A stretch of 23,098 nucleotides of DNA from an uncultured Eubacteriales bacterium (GTDB lineage Bacteria > Bacillota > Clostridia > Oscillospirales > Oscillospiraceae). The notes beneath the pieces are model-generated. The model saw only the letters and a program-made list of their open reading frames with translations, did no database searches and had not been told where the DNA came from. The translations under genes and the position numbers were made by a program. The stretch is taken from positions 1 through 23,098 of the forward strand of contig URXW01000031.1 in NCBI GenBank assembly GCA_900551995.1. The letters run 5' to 3'. The number at the start of each line of letters is the position of its first letter. The first letter of the stretch is position 1. Of this stretch, positions 1 through 7,969 are shown piece after piece.

Positions 1-1673
1 GCTTTTCCGGCTCCGTTCGCAAAAACGAAGTGGGCTATGTCCTGCTGGGCGATGACCGGCTCAAGGGCGAGGTCATCCGCGTCAACGGCGACACGGCCAG
101 TATGCAGATCTATGAGATGACCAACGGTATCCAGGTGGGCGACCGGGTGGAGCTTTCCGGCGAGCTGATGAGCGTGGAGCTGGGCCCCGGTCTGCTGACC
201 CAGGTGTTCGACGGTCTGCAAAACCCGCTGCCGAAGCTGGCGCAGCAATGCGGCTTCTTTCTGGAACGCGGCGTGTATCTCGATCCCATTCCCAACAGGG
301 ACTGGGAGTTTACCCCTCTGACAAAGCCCGGTGACCGCGTCACCGCCGGCGACGCTGTGGGCAACGTGCCGGAGGGGCTGTTCACCCACCTCATCATGGT
401 GCCCTTCGACGTAAAGGGCGAGTGGCGGGTGAAAACCGTCCGGGAGAAGGGCGTTTACAACGTCCGCGACACCGTGGCGGTGCTGGAAAACGACGACGGC
501 GAGGAGAAGGAGCTGACCATGGTGTTCTCCTGGCCGGTGAAGCAGCCCATCCGCTGCTATGAGGAGCGGCTGCGCCCCACGGAGACGCTGGTGACGAAGC
601 TGCGCTGCGTGGACACGTTCCTGCCGGTGGCAAAGGGCGGCACGTTCTGCGTCCCCGGCCCCTTCGGGGCGGGCAAGACGGTCTTGCAGCACATGGAGGC
701 GAAGAACGCCGACGTGGACATCGTCATCGTCGCCGCCTGCGGCGAGCGCGCCGGTGAGGTGGTGGAGGTGCTGACGGAGTTCCCGGAGCTGGTAGACCCC
801 CGGACGGGACGCTCTTTGATGGAGCGCACCATCATCATCTGCAACACCTCCTCCATGCCGGTCGCCGCCCGTGAGGCGTCGGTCTACACCGCCGTCACCA
901 TGGCGGAATACTACCGGCAGATGGGGCTGGACGTGCTGCTGCTGGCGGACTCCACCAGCCGCTGGGCGCAGGCCATGCGCGAGATGAGCGGCCGTCTGGA
1001 GGAGATCCCCGGTGAGGAGGCGTTCCCCGCCTATCTGGAATCCGTGATCGCGTCGTTCTATGAGCGCGCCGGTAAGGTGCGGCTGAAGAACGGGAAGGAG
1101 GCATCCGTCACCATCGGCGGCACCGTCTCCCCCGCCGGCGGCAACTTCGAGGAGCCGGTGACGCAGGCGACCTTGAAGGTGGTGGGCGCGTTCCACGGGC
1201 TGTCCCGGGAGCGTTCCGACGCACGCAAGTACCCCGCCATCCATCCCATCGACTCCTGGTCCAAGTACCGGGGCGTGGCGGACATGGAGCGGGTAGAGGC
1301 GGCGCGCGCCATCCTCCTTCGCAGCAACGAGATCAACCAGATGATGAAGGTCATCGGCGAGGAGGGTACCTCCGACGAGGACTACATCCTCTATCAGAAG
1401 GGCGAGCTGCTGGACGCGGTGTATCTCCAGCAGAACTCCTTTGACCCCATCGACGCGGCCTGCTCCCCGGAGCGGCAGCTCCATGAGTTCAACGTCCTCT
1501 ACGACGTGCTGACGCGCACCTTCGCGCTGGAGGACAAGAAAGACATCCGCGCCTTCTTCAATCAGCTGCGGCAGGAATTCCTGGACTGGCACAACACCCG
1601 GTTTCAGACGCCGGAGTTCGAAGCGCAGGAGCAGAAGCTCAAGGACTTCTACCTGCACAGGGCGGCGGTTTGA
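1..1673 (+). CDS. atpA: V-type ATP synthase subunit A, catalytic (5' end outside window)
   Basis: This is the catalytic nucleotide-binding subunit of the V1/A1 headpiece, which couples ATP hydrolysis or synthesis to rotation. The frame is open to the left edge: upstream of the GTG at position 30 it reads FSGSVRKNE in frame, matching the N-terminal barrel of the family, so the true start lies outside the window and roughly 15-30 residues are missing. Visible motifs are the P-loop PGPFGAGKT (nt about 657-681), CGERAGEV just after it, and LLLADSTSRWAQAMRE (nt about 938-985). The CGERAGEV motif differs slightly from the usual GCGERGNEM. The stop is TGA at 1671-1673, 10 nt before subunit B. The promoter and any E, C or F subunit genes would lie further upstream. 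Family assignment is secure. Confidence 0.96.
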   Translation, partial: FSGSVRKNEVGYVLLGDDRLKGEVIRVNGDTASMQIYEMTNGIQVGDRVELSGELMSVELGPGLLTQVFDGLQNPLPKLAQQCGFFLERGVYLDPIPNRDWEFTPLTKPGDRVTAGDAVGNVPEGLFTHLIMVPFDVKGEWRVKTVREKGVYNVRDTVAVLENDDGEEKELTMVFSWPVKQPIRCYEERLRPTETLVTKLRCVDTFLPVAKGGTFCVPGPFGAGKTVLQHMEAKNADVDIVIVAACGERAGEVVEVLTEFPELVDPRTGRSLMERTIIICNTSSMPVAAREASVYTAVTMAEYYRQMGLDVLLLADSTSRWAQAMREMSGRLEEIPGEEAFPAYLESVIASFYERAGKVRLKNGKEASVTIGGTVSPAGGNFEEPVTQATLKVVGAFHGLSRERSDARKYPAIHPIDSWSKYRGVADMERVEAARAILLRSNEINQMMKVIGEEGTSDEDYILYQKGELLDAVYLQQNSFDPIDAACSPERQLHEFNVLYDVLTRTFALEDKKDIRAFFNQLRQEFLDWHNTRFQTPEFEAQEQKLKDFYLHRAAV

Positions 1674-1683
1674 GAGGGGTGAT

Positions 1684-2982
1684 ATGATGCAGAAGGTTTA
1701 CACGAAAATCGAGTCCATCGTGGGCAACGTGGTCACCGTTAGGGCGTCCGGCGTCCGCAACGGCGATCTGGCTCTGGTGGGCGACAGCTACGCCAACGTC
1801 ATCAAGCTGGAGCGCGATCTGGTGACGTTACAGGTGTTCAGCGGCACGCAGGGCGTCAGCACCACCGACCCGGTGCGCTTTTTGGGCCGCCCCATGATGG
1901 TGTCCTTCTCCGAGCACCTGCTGGGACGCATTTTCAACGGTGCGGGCGTGCCCCGCGACAATGGCCCCGCGCTGACGGAGAACATGATCCCCATCGGCGG
2001 GCCCTCCGTGAACCCGTCCAAGCGCATTACCCCCGACAGAATGATCCGCACCGGTATCCCCATGATCGACGTGTTCAACACGCTGGTGGAAAGCCAGAAG
2101 CTGCCCATCTTCTCCGTGTCCGGTGAGCCGTACAACCAGCTGCTCTCCCGTATCGCCATGCAGTCGCAGGTGGACGTGATCGTGCTGGGCGGCATGGGTC
2201 TGAAGCACGACGACTATCTGTTCTTCCGCGAGACGCTGGAAAAGAGCGGTGCCATGGGGCGCACGGTGATGTTCATTCACACCGCCTCCGACCCCACGGT
2301 GGAGTGCACGCTGGTGCCGGACATGGCTCTGGCGGTGGCGGAGCAGTTCGCCCTGGAGGGCAAACGCGTGCTGGTGCTGCTGACGGACATGACCAACTTC
2401 GCCGACGCGCAGAAGGAAATGGCGATCACCATGGAACAGGTGCCCTCCAACCGCGGCTATCCCGGCGATTTGTACAGCTGTCTCGCCGCACGGTACGAGA
2501 AGGCGGTCTCCTTCGAGGGCGCAGGCTCTATCACCATTCTGGGCGTGACCACCATGCCCGGCGACGACGTGACCCACCCCGTCCCCGACAACACCGGCTA
2601 CATCACCGAGGGGCAGTATTACCTGAAAAACGGTCATATCGAGCCGTTCGGCTCCCTGTCCCGCCTGAAGCAGAACGTAAACGGCAAGACCCGCAGTGAC
2701 CACCGGGCACTGATGGACGGCATGATCCGGCTGTACAGTGCCTATAAGGAGAGCTTGGAGAAGAAGTCCATGGGCTTCGCCATGTCCGAGTGGGACGAAA
2801 AGCTGCTGAAATACGGTCATCTGTTTGAGTCGAAGCTCATGGATCTGCGCGTGAACATCCCGCTGGAGGAGGCACTGGATCTGGGCTGGGAGATCCTCAG
2901 CGAATGCTTCGAGCCTAACGAGACCGGTCTGAAATCCGACCTCATCCGGGAGAGATGGCCCAAGCGCGACGCTGTGGAATGA
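1684..2982 (+). CDS. atpB: V-type ATP synthase subunit B
   Basis: This is the non-catalytic nucleotide-binding subunit that alternates with A in the hexameric head. The 432-residue protein is a little shorter than many homologues (about 460). Family signatures are RMIRTGIPMIDVFNTLVESQ, the degenerate P-loop region SVSGEPYNQLLSRIA where A-type subunits have a true Walker A, and LLTDMTNFADAQKEMA followed by VPSNRGYPGDLYS. Start: ATG at 1684 follows GAGAGGGGTGAT almost directly; the adjacent ATG at 1687 is an equally possible start. It lies 10 nt after subunit A and 10 nt before subunit D, so it is co-transcribed. The C-terminal tail SDLIRERWPKRDAVE is charged. Confidence 0.96.
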   Translation: MMQKVYTKIESIVGNVVTVRASGVRNGDLALVGDSYANVIKLERDLVTLQVFSGTQGVSTTDPVRFLGRPMMVSFSEHLLGRIFNGAGVPRDNGPALTENMIPIGGPSVNPSKRITPDRMIRTGIPMIDVFNTLVESQKLPIFSVSGEPYNQLLSRIAMQSQVDVIVLGGMGLKHDDYLFFRETLEKSGAMGRTVMFIHTASDPTVECTLVPDMALAVAEQFALEGKRVLVLLTDMTNFADAQKEMAITMEQVPSNRGYPGDLYSCLAARYEKAVSFEGAGSITILGVTTMPGDDVTHPVPDNTGYITEGQYYLKNGHIEPFGSLSRLKQNVNGKTRSDHRALMDGMIRLYSAYKESLEKKSMGFAMSEWDEKLLKYGHLFESKLMDLRVNIPLEEALDLGWEILSECFEPNETGLKSDLIRERWPKRDAVE

Positions 2983-2992
2983 GGGTACGCCT

Positions 2993-3607
2993 ATGGCTGT
3001 CAAACTTACAAAAAATGAGCTGAAGGTGCAGAAGGACCGCTTGAAGCAGTTCCAACGCTACCTGCCCACGCTGCAATTAAAGAAGCAGCAGCTGCAGGCC
3101 GTGGTCATGGAGATCGCCGCGCAGCTGGAGCAGGTGGAGCAGCAGCGGCGCGCCGCCGTCAGCGGGCTGGACGACTGGGTGGCGGTCTTTGCGGAAAACG
3201 ACTGCTTCCCGGCGGAAAAGCGGCTGGAGACGCTGGTGCGTCCCCGGAGCGTGGAGTGCGGACAGGAGAATATCGCCGGCGTTACCGTGCCGGTGTTTCG
3301 GGAGTTGACCTTCGAGGACATCCGCTACGACGTGGCGGACTACCCCCTGTGGGTGGATACCGCCGCCCTCCGGCTGCGGGAGATCGCCCAGCTGGACGCA
3401 CTGGAAAAGACACTGCGCTTGCGAGTGGAGCTGCTGGAGCGTGAGCTGCGCTCCACCGCCCAGCGGGTGAACCTCTTTGAAAAGGTGAAGATCCCGGAGG
3501 CGAAGGAGAATATCCGGGTCATCGGCATCTATCTGGGCGACCAGCAGACTGCCGCCGTGGTGCGGGGCAAGATCGCCAAAAAGAAGCTGCAGGGGGTGAG
3601 CCGATGA
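2993..3607 (+). CDS. atpD: V-type ATP synthase subunit D (central stalk)
   Basis: This is the coiled-coil central rotor shaft connecting the A3B3 head to the membrane rotor. It has 204 residues, a normal length for the family. The N-terminus, with TKNELKVQKDRLKQFQRYLP then a long Gln/Leu-rich helix, and the C-terminal helix with ending AKKKLQGVSR fit the D-subunit two-helix hairpin; the middle part (about residues 60-120) is the globular knob. The ATG at 2993 follows GAGGGTACGCCT. Its stop overlaps the subunit I start in an ATGA arrangement at 3604-3607, which suggests translational coupling. Confidence 0.93.
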   Translation: MAVKLTKNELKVQKDRLKQFQRYLPTLQLKKQQLQAVVMEIAAQLEQVEQQRRAAVSGLDDWVAVFAENDCFPAEKRLETLVRPRSVECGQENIAGVTVPVFRELTFEDIRYDVADYPLWVDTAALRLREIAQLDALEKTLRLRVELLERELRSTAQRVNLFEKVKIPEAKENIRVIGIYLGDQQTAAVVRGKIAKKKLQGVSR

Positions 3608-5430
3608 TCGAGAAAATGAAGGTCGTCCACATTGTCTCCACCGCCCCGGAGAAGGACGCGCTGCTGGAGCGTCTGCGGGAGCTGGGCGTTGTCCACTTCT
3701 CTGAGAAGGCGGACGCCGACCGGCAGTATCTGGAACGCTTCGCCGCCCTGTCGAGGATGGCGGCGGTGCTGCAGGAATACCCCCATGCGGCGCAGGAGTC
3801 GTCCCCCCTGTCCGGCGACGCGTTCGAGACGCTCTTTCGCGACGTGAACGAGTGCATAGAGCGGAGGAAAACGCTGCAGGCGCAGCAGTCCGCCGCCCGT
3901 GCAGCGGCGGAGCGGCTGGCGGAGTGGGGGCACTTCTCCCCCGCCCAGCTGCGGGAGCTGCGCTGCGAGGGCTGGGACATCCACATCTACCGCACCGACA
4001 AAAAGACTGTCGCCGCGCTGGAGGCTGACCCGGAGGTGCGCTTCCTCCGCCTGTCGCCGGTGGGCAAAATGCCCACGCTGGCGACCCTCGCTCCCCTGCC
4101 CGCCCGCTACGCCGCCACTGAGTTCCCTCTGCCGGAAAAGGGGCTGGACGAGCTGGAGCAGGAGCAGCGGGACTGCGTCCAAGGGCTTCAGGAGTGCGAA
4201 ACGCTCCTGTCCCGCGCGGCGGGGCATCTGCCCAGCGTCCGGGCGCAGCTGGTGAAGGCGCAGAACGACGCGGAGTATTCCGCCGTCAGCAATACCTCCG
4301 GCAGCGAGGACGGGCTGGTGTGGCTGTCCGGCTATCTGCCTCTCAGCGATGTGGAGGGCTTCAAGTCCGCCGCATCGCAGGCGCACTGGGCGTGGGCGAT
4401 GGAGGATCCCGCCGACGACGACGAAAAGGTGCCCACCAAGGTCCGGTACAACAAGGTCACCCGCTTGATGATCCCCGTCTTTGACATTCTGGGCACCGTG
4501 CCCGGCTATCGGGAGTACGACATTTCCTTTTGGTTTCTGGGGTTCTTCACCCTGTTCTTCGCTATGATCATCGGCGATGCGGGGTACGGCTGTCTGTTCC
4601 TGCTGGCCGCGCTGGTCATGACGCTGAAGGGCAAAGGCTCCTCCACCGCCGTGCAGCTGCTGTGGGTGCTGTCCGGTGCCACCGTGATATGGGGCGCGCT
4701 GACGGGTACCTGGTTCGGGCTGGAGCAGGCTATGGAGGTGCCTCTGCTGCGAAGTCTGGTCATTCCCACCTTCGCCAACTATCCCGCGTACTTCGATGTG
4801 TCCACCACCACCCAGCAGAACACCGTGATGAAGTTCTGCTTCATTCTGGGTACGGTGCAGCTGTCTCTGGCGTGCGTGATGAATATTCGCCGCAAGCTGG
4901 GGGAGAAGGATCTGAGCTGGGTGTCCGATCTGGGGTGGCTCGCCGCCATCGACGCACTGTACTTCGTGGTGCTGTATCTGGTCATTGGGCAGCAGATCCC
5001 CCTGCTCCCCGTGGCGTATGTCGTTGTCGCCGGGTTCCTGCTGGTGGTATGCTTCGGCGGTATGTCCCCGGACAAGAGCTTTGCCCAGGGGCTGAAGGCT
5101 GGGCTGGGGAACGCCTTCACCGTGTTTCTGAACACCATCAGTGCCTTCGGCAATATTATGAGCTACATACGCCTCTTTGCCGTGGGTATGGCGTCCCTCG
5201 CCATCGCCCAGAGCTTCAACGACATGGCATTCGCCTTCAAGGGGCCTCTCGTGGTGGCGGCGGTGCTGATCCTGCTGATCGGTCACGGGCTGAACATCGT
5301 CATGGGACTGCTGTCTGTGGTGGTGCACGGCGTCCGGCTGAACCTGCTGGAGTTTTCCGGTCAGCTGGGCATGGAGTGGGCCGGTATTGCCTACGACCCC
5401 TTTAAGAAACGCGACAAGATCAAAAAATAA
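3604..5430 (+). CDS. atpI: V-type ATP synthase subunit I (membrane stator subunit a)
   Basis: This is the stator subunit forming the ion half-channels against the K ring. It has 608 residues. The N-terminal half (about residues 1-290) is soluble and helical, beginning MIEKMKVVHIVSTAPEK. The C-terminal half has about seven or eight hydrophobic segments starting near FWFLGFFTLFFAMIIGDAGYG, a typical family signature. Near the C-terminus, NIMSYIRLFAVGMASLAIA carries the essential membrane arginine, and LLEFSGQLGMEWAGIAYDPF is the usual family ending. A strong AGGGGGTGA ribosome site lies just before ATG 3604, inside the end of the D gene. Subunit K follows after 18 nt. Confidence 0.95.
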   Translation: MIEKMKVVHIVSTAPEKDALLERLRELGVVHFSEKADADRQYLERFAALSRMAAVLQEYPHAAQESSPLSGDAFETLFRDVNECIERRKTLQAQQSAARAAAERLAEWGHFSPAQLRELRCEGWDIHIYRTDKKTVAALEADPEVRFLRLSPVGKMPTLATLAPLPARYAATEFPLPEKGLDELEQEQRDCVQGLQECETLLSRAAGHLPSVRAQLVKAQNDAEYSAVSNTSGSEDGLVWLSGYLPLSDVEGFKSAASQAHWAWAMEDPADDDEKVPTKVRYNKVTRLMIPVFDILGTVPGYREYDISFWFLGFFTLFFAMIIGDAGYGCLFLLAALVMTLKGKGSSTAVQLLWVLSGATVIWGALTGTWFGLEQAMEVPLLRSLVIPTFANYPAYFDVSTTTQQNTVMKFCFILGTVQLSLACVMNIRRKLGEKDLSWVSDLGWLAAIDALYFVVLYLVIGQQIPLLPVAYVVVAGFLLVVCFGGMSPDKSFAQGLKAGLGNAFTVFLNTISAFGNIMSYIRLFAVGMASLAIAQSFNDMAFAFKGPLVVAAVLILLIGHGLNIVMGLLSVVVHGVRLNLLEFSGQLGMEWAGIAYDPFKKRDKIKK

Positions 5431-5448
5431 ACGGATAGGAGATCAATT

Positions 5449-5883
5449 ATGAGTATTGCATTTATTGGTATGGCGTGTGCCTTGGGACTGTCCGCTATGG
5501 GTTCCGCTTTCGGCTCCGGCTTCGCTGCACAGGCGTCCGTGGGCGCGTGGAAGAAGTGCTACGCCAACGGCAAGCCCGCCCCCTTCATCATGGTGGCGTT
5601 CTCCGGTGCGCCCCTGACCCAGACCATCTACGGCTTCCTGCTGATGAACTTCATCCGCAATGCGGTGGAGGGTACCTGTGATCCGACGCTGGCAATGTTC
5701 ACCGGTATCTTCGCCGGTCTGGCCATCGGTCTGTCCGCGTTCTTCCAGGGCAAGGTAGCCGCTGCCGCCGCCGACGCGCTGGGCGAGACGGGCAAGGGCA
5801 CCGCGAACTACTTCATCGTCATCGGTATTATCGAGACGGTGGCACTGTTCACGCTGGTGTTCAGCCTCCTGCTGCTGCAGTAA
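5449..5883 (+). CDS. atpK: V-type ATP synthase subunit K (rotor ring, two-hairpin proteolipid)
   Basis: This is the membrane rotor ring proteolipid. The 144-residue protein contains two helical hairpins (four membrane segments), as in E. hirae NtpK. The ion-binding carboxylate is E129 in IGIIETVAL. The other positions that bind Na+ in NtpK are also present: T57 and Q58 in APLTQTIYGF, Y61, and Q100 in FFQGKVAAA. This predicts Na+ rather than H+ coupling (inference by alignment from memory). The ATG at 5449 follows AGGAGATCAATT. It is the last gene of the operon and is followed by two hairpins. Many Firmicute operons place I and K before A, B and D; here they come after. Confidence 0.94.
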   Translation: MSIAFIGMACALGLSAMGSAFGSGFAAQASVGAWKKCYANGKPAPFIMVAFSGAPLTQTIYGFLLMNFIRNAVEGTCDPTLAMFTGIFAGLAIGLSAFFQGKVAAAAADALGETGKGTANYFIVIGIIETVALFTLVFSLLLLQ

Positions 5884-5900
5884 TTGGGAGCGGCAAAAGA

Positions 5901-5936
5901 ACAGGCAGGCAGCGGCTCATGCCACTGCCTGCCTGT
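5901..5936 (+). other. Stem-loop after atpK, no U-tract
   Basis: A perfect 12-bp stem, ACAGGCAGGCAG paired with CTGCCTGCCTGT, has a 12-nt loop that itself holds GGC/GCC. It lies 18 nt after the atpK stop. No T-run follows, so it more likely protects the mRNA 3' end or pauses polymerase than terminates alone. Confidence 0.7.
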
Positions 5937-5970
5937 ACAAAAGGTCAGGTCACTTTATGTACCTATGAAA

Positions 5971-5996
5971 GAAAGCCCCGGAGGGCTTTCTTTTTT
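5971..5996. terminator. Intrinsic terminator, probably bidirectional
   Basis: An 8-bp stem GAAAGCCC/GGGCTTTC with loop CGGA is followed on the + strand by six T. This closes the ATP synthase operon. On the - strand the stem runs into CTTTCAT, a weaker U-rich tail, and it sits just after the stop of the convergent alarmone synthetase gene, so it may serve both. Confidence 0.85.
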
Positions 5997-6000
5997 ATGC

Positions 6001-6687
6001 TCATGCGTGGTAGCGGGGCTCGTTGCCTTGATAGATGTCCTGCATCTCACGGTCGATCTCGCTGATGGCGTCGGAGCAGAGGCGGAGGCGGGCGGCGTCC
6101 TGCTGGGTGAATTTGCGGTCGGACTTATAGCGCAGCTCGTGCTCCAGACTCGCCCACATATCCATGGCGATGGTGCGGAGCTGGATCTCCACCGGCAGCA
6201 CCATGGTGCCCTCGGAGATAACAATGGGGACGTTGACGATCAGGTGAAGGCTGCGGTAGCCGGTGTCCTTGGGGTTCTTGATGTAGTCCACCTCGCGGAT
6301 GACCTTGAAGGATTCGAAGCGGGTCAGCAGAGAGCGGAGGTAGTAGATGTCATCCAGATAGTTGCAGATGACGCGGATACCCGCCACGTCCTGAATGTGG
6401 GCATAGATGTTGTCGATGTTCACTTCCAGATCCCGGCGGTGCAGCTTGTCGATGATGCTGTCCAGCGTTTTGATGCGGTATTCGATGTGGTGGATGGGGG
6501 AATGGTCGTACAGACGGGCAAATTCCTCGTCCAGTATCTCCATCTGGGTCACGGCGACCTTCAGCGCGCTGCGGTACAGGTGCGTCACGCGTACCATGCC
6601 CGCCGCCAGCTCCTGCTCCTCCGGGGAGAGGCGGTTTGCCACGGGGATGTCCCGCAGGCGGATGGTGCCGCTTTTTTCGATCATCAT
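6001..6687 (-). CDS. Small alarmone synthetase (RelQ/YjbM-type GTP pyrophosphokinase)
   Basis: This enzyme transfers pyrophosphate from ATP to GTP or GDP to make (p)ppGpp for the stringent response. It is a stand-alone RelA/SpoT synthetase domain of 228 residues without HD hydrolase, TGS or ACT domains. Motifs: YRIKTLDSIIDKL (residues 70-82) for ATP binding, DVAGIRV (100-106), KNPKDTGYRSLH (137-148) with the G-loop tyrosine, and EIQLRT (167-172) with the catalytic glutamate E167. Start: ATG 6687 has AAAGGAGG 10 nt upstream; the same frame stays open much further upstream, but only by running antisense-frame through the next gene. It is monocistronic, with its own promoter and terminator. RelQ versus RelP cannot be separated with certainty by eye. 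Confidence 0.9.
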   Translation of the reverse strand: MMIEKSGTIRLRDIPVANRLSPEEQELAAGMVRVTHLYRSALKVAVTQMEILDEEFARLYDHSPIHHIEYRIKTLDSIIDKLHRRDLEVNIDNIYAHIQDVAGIRVICNYLDDIYYLRSLLTRFESFKVIREVDYIKNPKDTGYRSLHLIVNVPIVISEGTMVLPVEIQLRTIAMDMWASLEHELRYKSDRKFTQQDAARLRLCSDAISEIDREMQDIYQGNEPRYHA

Positions 6688-6768
6688 GGGCGGATGCCCT
6701 CCTTTCGGCAGTTTCATCATAGTATGAAAATATGACCTGCCTGTGAACAAATCGCTGTTTCTTTCACA

Positions 6769-6797
6769 ATTATACCGACACTTTGGGGAAAATGCAA
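6769..6797 (-). promoter_or_regulatory. Promoter of the alarmone synthetase gene
   Basis: On the - strand, TTGCAT (6792-6797), a 17-bp spacer, and a perfect TATAAT (6769-6774) lie about 80 nt before the start codon. It sits immediately downstream of the terminator of the neighbouring operon. Confidence 0.7.
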
Positions 6798-6813
6798 GGG
6801 TGGAGTTGTGCAG

Positions 6814-6851
6814 AAAGCGCAAAAGCGCACCCCCGCCGGGGCGGGGGTGCG
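6814..6851 (-). terminator. Intrinsic terminator of the glycosyltransferase operon
   Basis: A very GC-rich 10-12 bp stem, CGCACCCCCGCC against GGCGGGGGTGCG (6826-6851), is followed on the - strand by GCTTTTGCGCTTT. It begins 9 nt after the glycosyltransferase stop. Confidence 0.85.
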
Positions 6852-6859
6852 GGGAATGT

Positions 6860-7969
6860 CTATTTTCCGCAGCGATCCAGCACGGCGCGGGTGATCCTGT
6901 CGGCGGCGAGACCGTCGAAGGCGCGGTGCTGTGCCGCCACAAGGGCGGAGGCGGCGGCGGGGTCGCCCAGAAAGCGGAGAGCGGCGGACGCCATGTCCTC
7001 CGGCGGACAGGCGGACGCCCAGCCGTGGGCGGTGAAAAATTCCTGGTTCCGCGTTTCGCAGCCGCCCACCATATCCGCCAGCAGCAGCGGCACGCCGCGA
7101 CTGCCCGCCTCGGTGATGCTGATGCCGCCGGGCTTGCTGACCAGCACGTCGGCACTGTCCATGTACAGGGGCACCTCCGTGGTGAAGCCCACCGCCTCTA
7201 CGCGGCGGAGGCGGCGCAGCTCCAGCGCGCAGCGCATCTGCTTATTGCTGCCGCAGAGGACGGAGGCGAAGTCGCCCTTTTCCATGCGGATGTCCAGCTC
7301 CTCCGCCACGTCGCTCATGGGCCCGCAGCCGATGCTGCCGGACATGAGGACGATGTGACGGCCCTCGGAGGGCAGGCCGAGAGCCTTACGGGCGGCGGCG
7401 CGGTCGCCCTTTTCCCGGAAGGCGGCGCGGACGGGGATGCCGGCGGGCAGGATGGTGTCGCGGTCAATGCCGCAGCGGACGAACTCCTCCGTCAGCTCCT
7501 CGTGGGGGATCACGCACAAATCGGGGGTGCAGGCACCCACGGTGGGGCTGCACGTATAGTCCGTCGCCACGAAGCAGAACTCGGGGCAGGCGCGACCGCT
7601 CTGCTTGAGGGCGGTCATCATCATGGCGGGGATCACGTGGACGCAGACCACGGCACCGTAGCCGCCGCTTTGGAGCGTCCGCGCCAGACGGCGCGCGCCC
7701 CGGGACAGGTAGCGGTACACCGCGCTGTCGCGGCGGTTGCTCTCTGCGTCCTCCTCGGCGGACATATAGCCCGCCTTGTACAGCTTGGGGTAGCGGCGGT
7801 AGAAGCGGGTGTGCCACTTGGAGACGAATTTGGACGCCTTCTGGGAGATGAAGCCCAGTCCGTCCATTACGTCGCAGGGGCAGCCCTGCGCTTGGAAGCT
7901 CTGGGTCAGCGCAGCCGCCACGGCGTTGTGGCCGCCGCCGGTATTACAGGTCAGTATCAGTACGCGCAC
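6860..7969 (-). CDS. MGDG synthase/UgtP-type glycolipid glycosyltransferase
   Basis: This is a predicted GT28-family glycosyltransferase that transfers a sugar from a UDP-sugar to a membrane lipid, most likely diacylglycerol, at the inner face of the membrane. The N-terminal half is an MGDG-synthase domain starting VRVLILTCNTGGGHNAVAAAL (GGGH loop). The C-terminal half is a GT28 nucleotide-sugar domain with LMSGSIGCGPMSDVAEEL and SKPGGISITEAGSRGVPLLL (PGG...E motif). Start choice: AAAGGAG abuts an ATG at 7975, leaving no spacing, but lies 6 nt before a GTG at 7969. The GTG start gives the family's usual MRVLIL-type N-terminus and 369 residues; ATG 7975 (371 residues) is the alternative. It overlaps the end of the acyltransferase gene by about 26 nt, so the two are coupled. 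The exact acceptor is not readable from the sequence. Confidence 0.86.
   Translation of the reverse strand: MRVLILTCNTGGGHNAVAAALTQSFQAQGCPCDVMDGLGFISQKASKFVSKWHTRFYRRYPKLYKAGYMSAEEDAESNRRDSAVYRYLSRGARRLARTLQSGGYGAVVCVHVIPAMMMTALKQSGRACPEFCFVATDYTCSPTVGACTPDLCVIPHEELTEEFVRCGIDRDTILPAGIPVRAAFREKGDRAAARKALGLPSEGRHIVLMSGSIGCGPMSDVAEELDIRMEKGDFASVLCGSNKQMRCALELRRLRRVEAVGFTTEVPLYMDSADVLVSKPGGISITEAGSRGVPLLLADMVGGCETRNQEFFTAHGWASACPPEDMASAALRFLGDPAAASALVAAQHRAFDGLAADRITRAVLDRCGK

Noticed and set aside
1828..3003. 391-codon open frame on the - strand opposite atpB
   Set aside because: It is a shadow of atpB, of biased composition, without a ribosome site.
3529..5328. 599-codon open frame on the - strand opposite atpI
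   Set aside because: The translation is His/Gln/Gly-rich with no motif; atpI on the other strand is certain and sits in a tight operon.
6688..7155. N-terminal extension of the alarmone synthetase frame
   Set aside because: It overlaps the glycosyltransferase gene in another frame, crosses a terminator and promoter, and lacks family similarity; the ATG at 6687 has the ribosome site.
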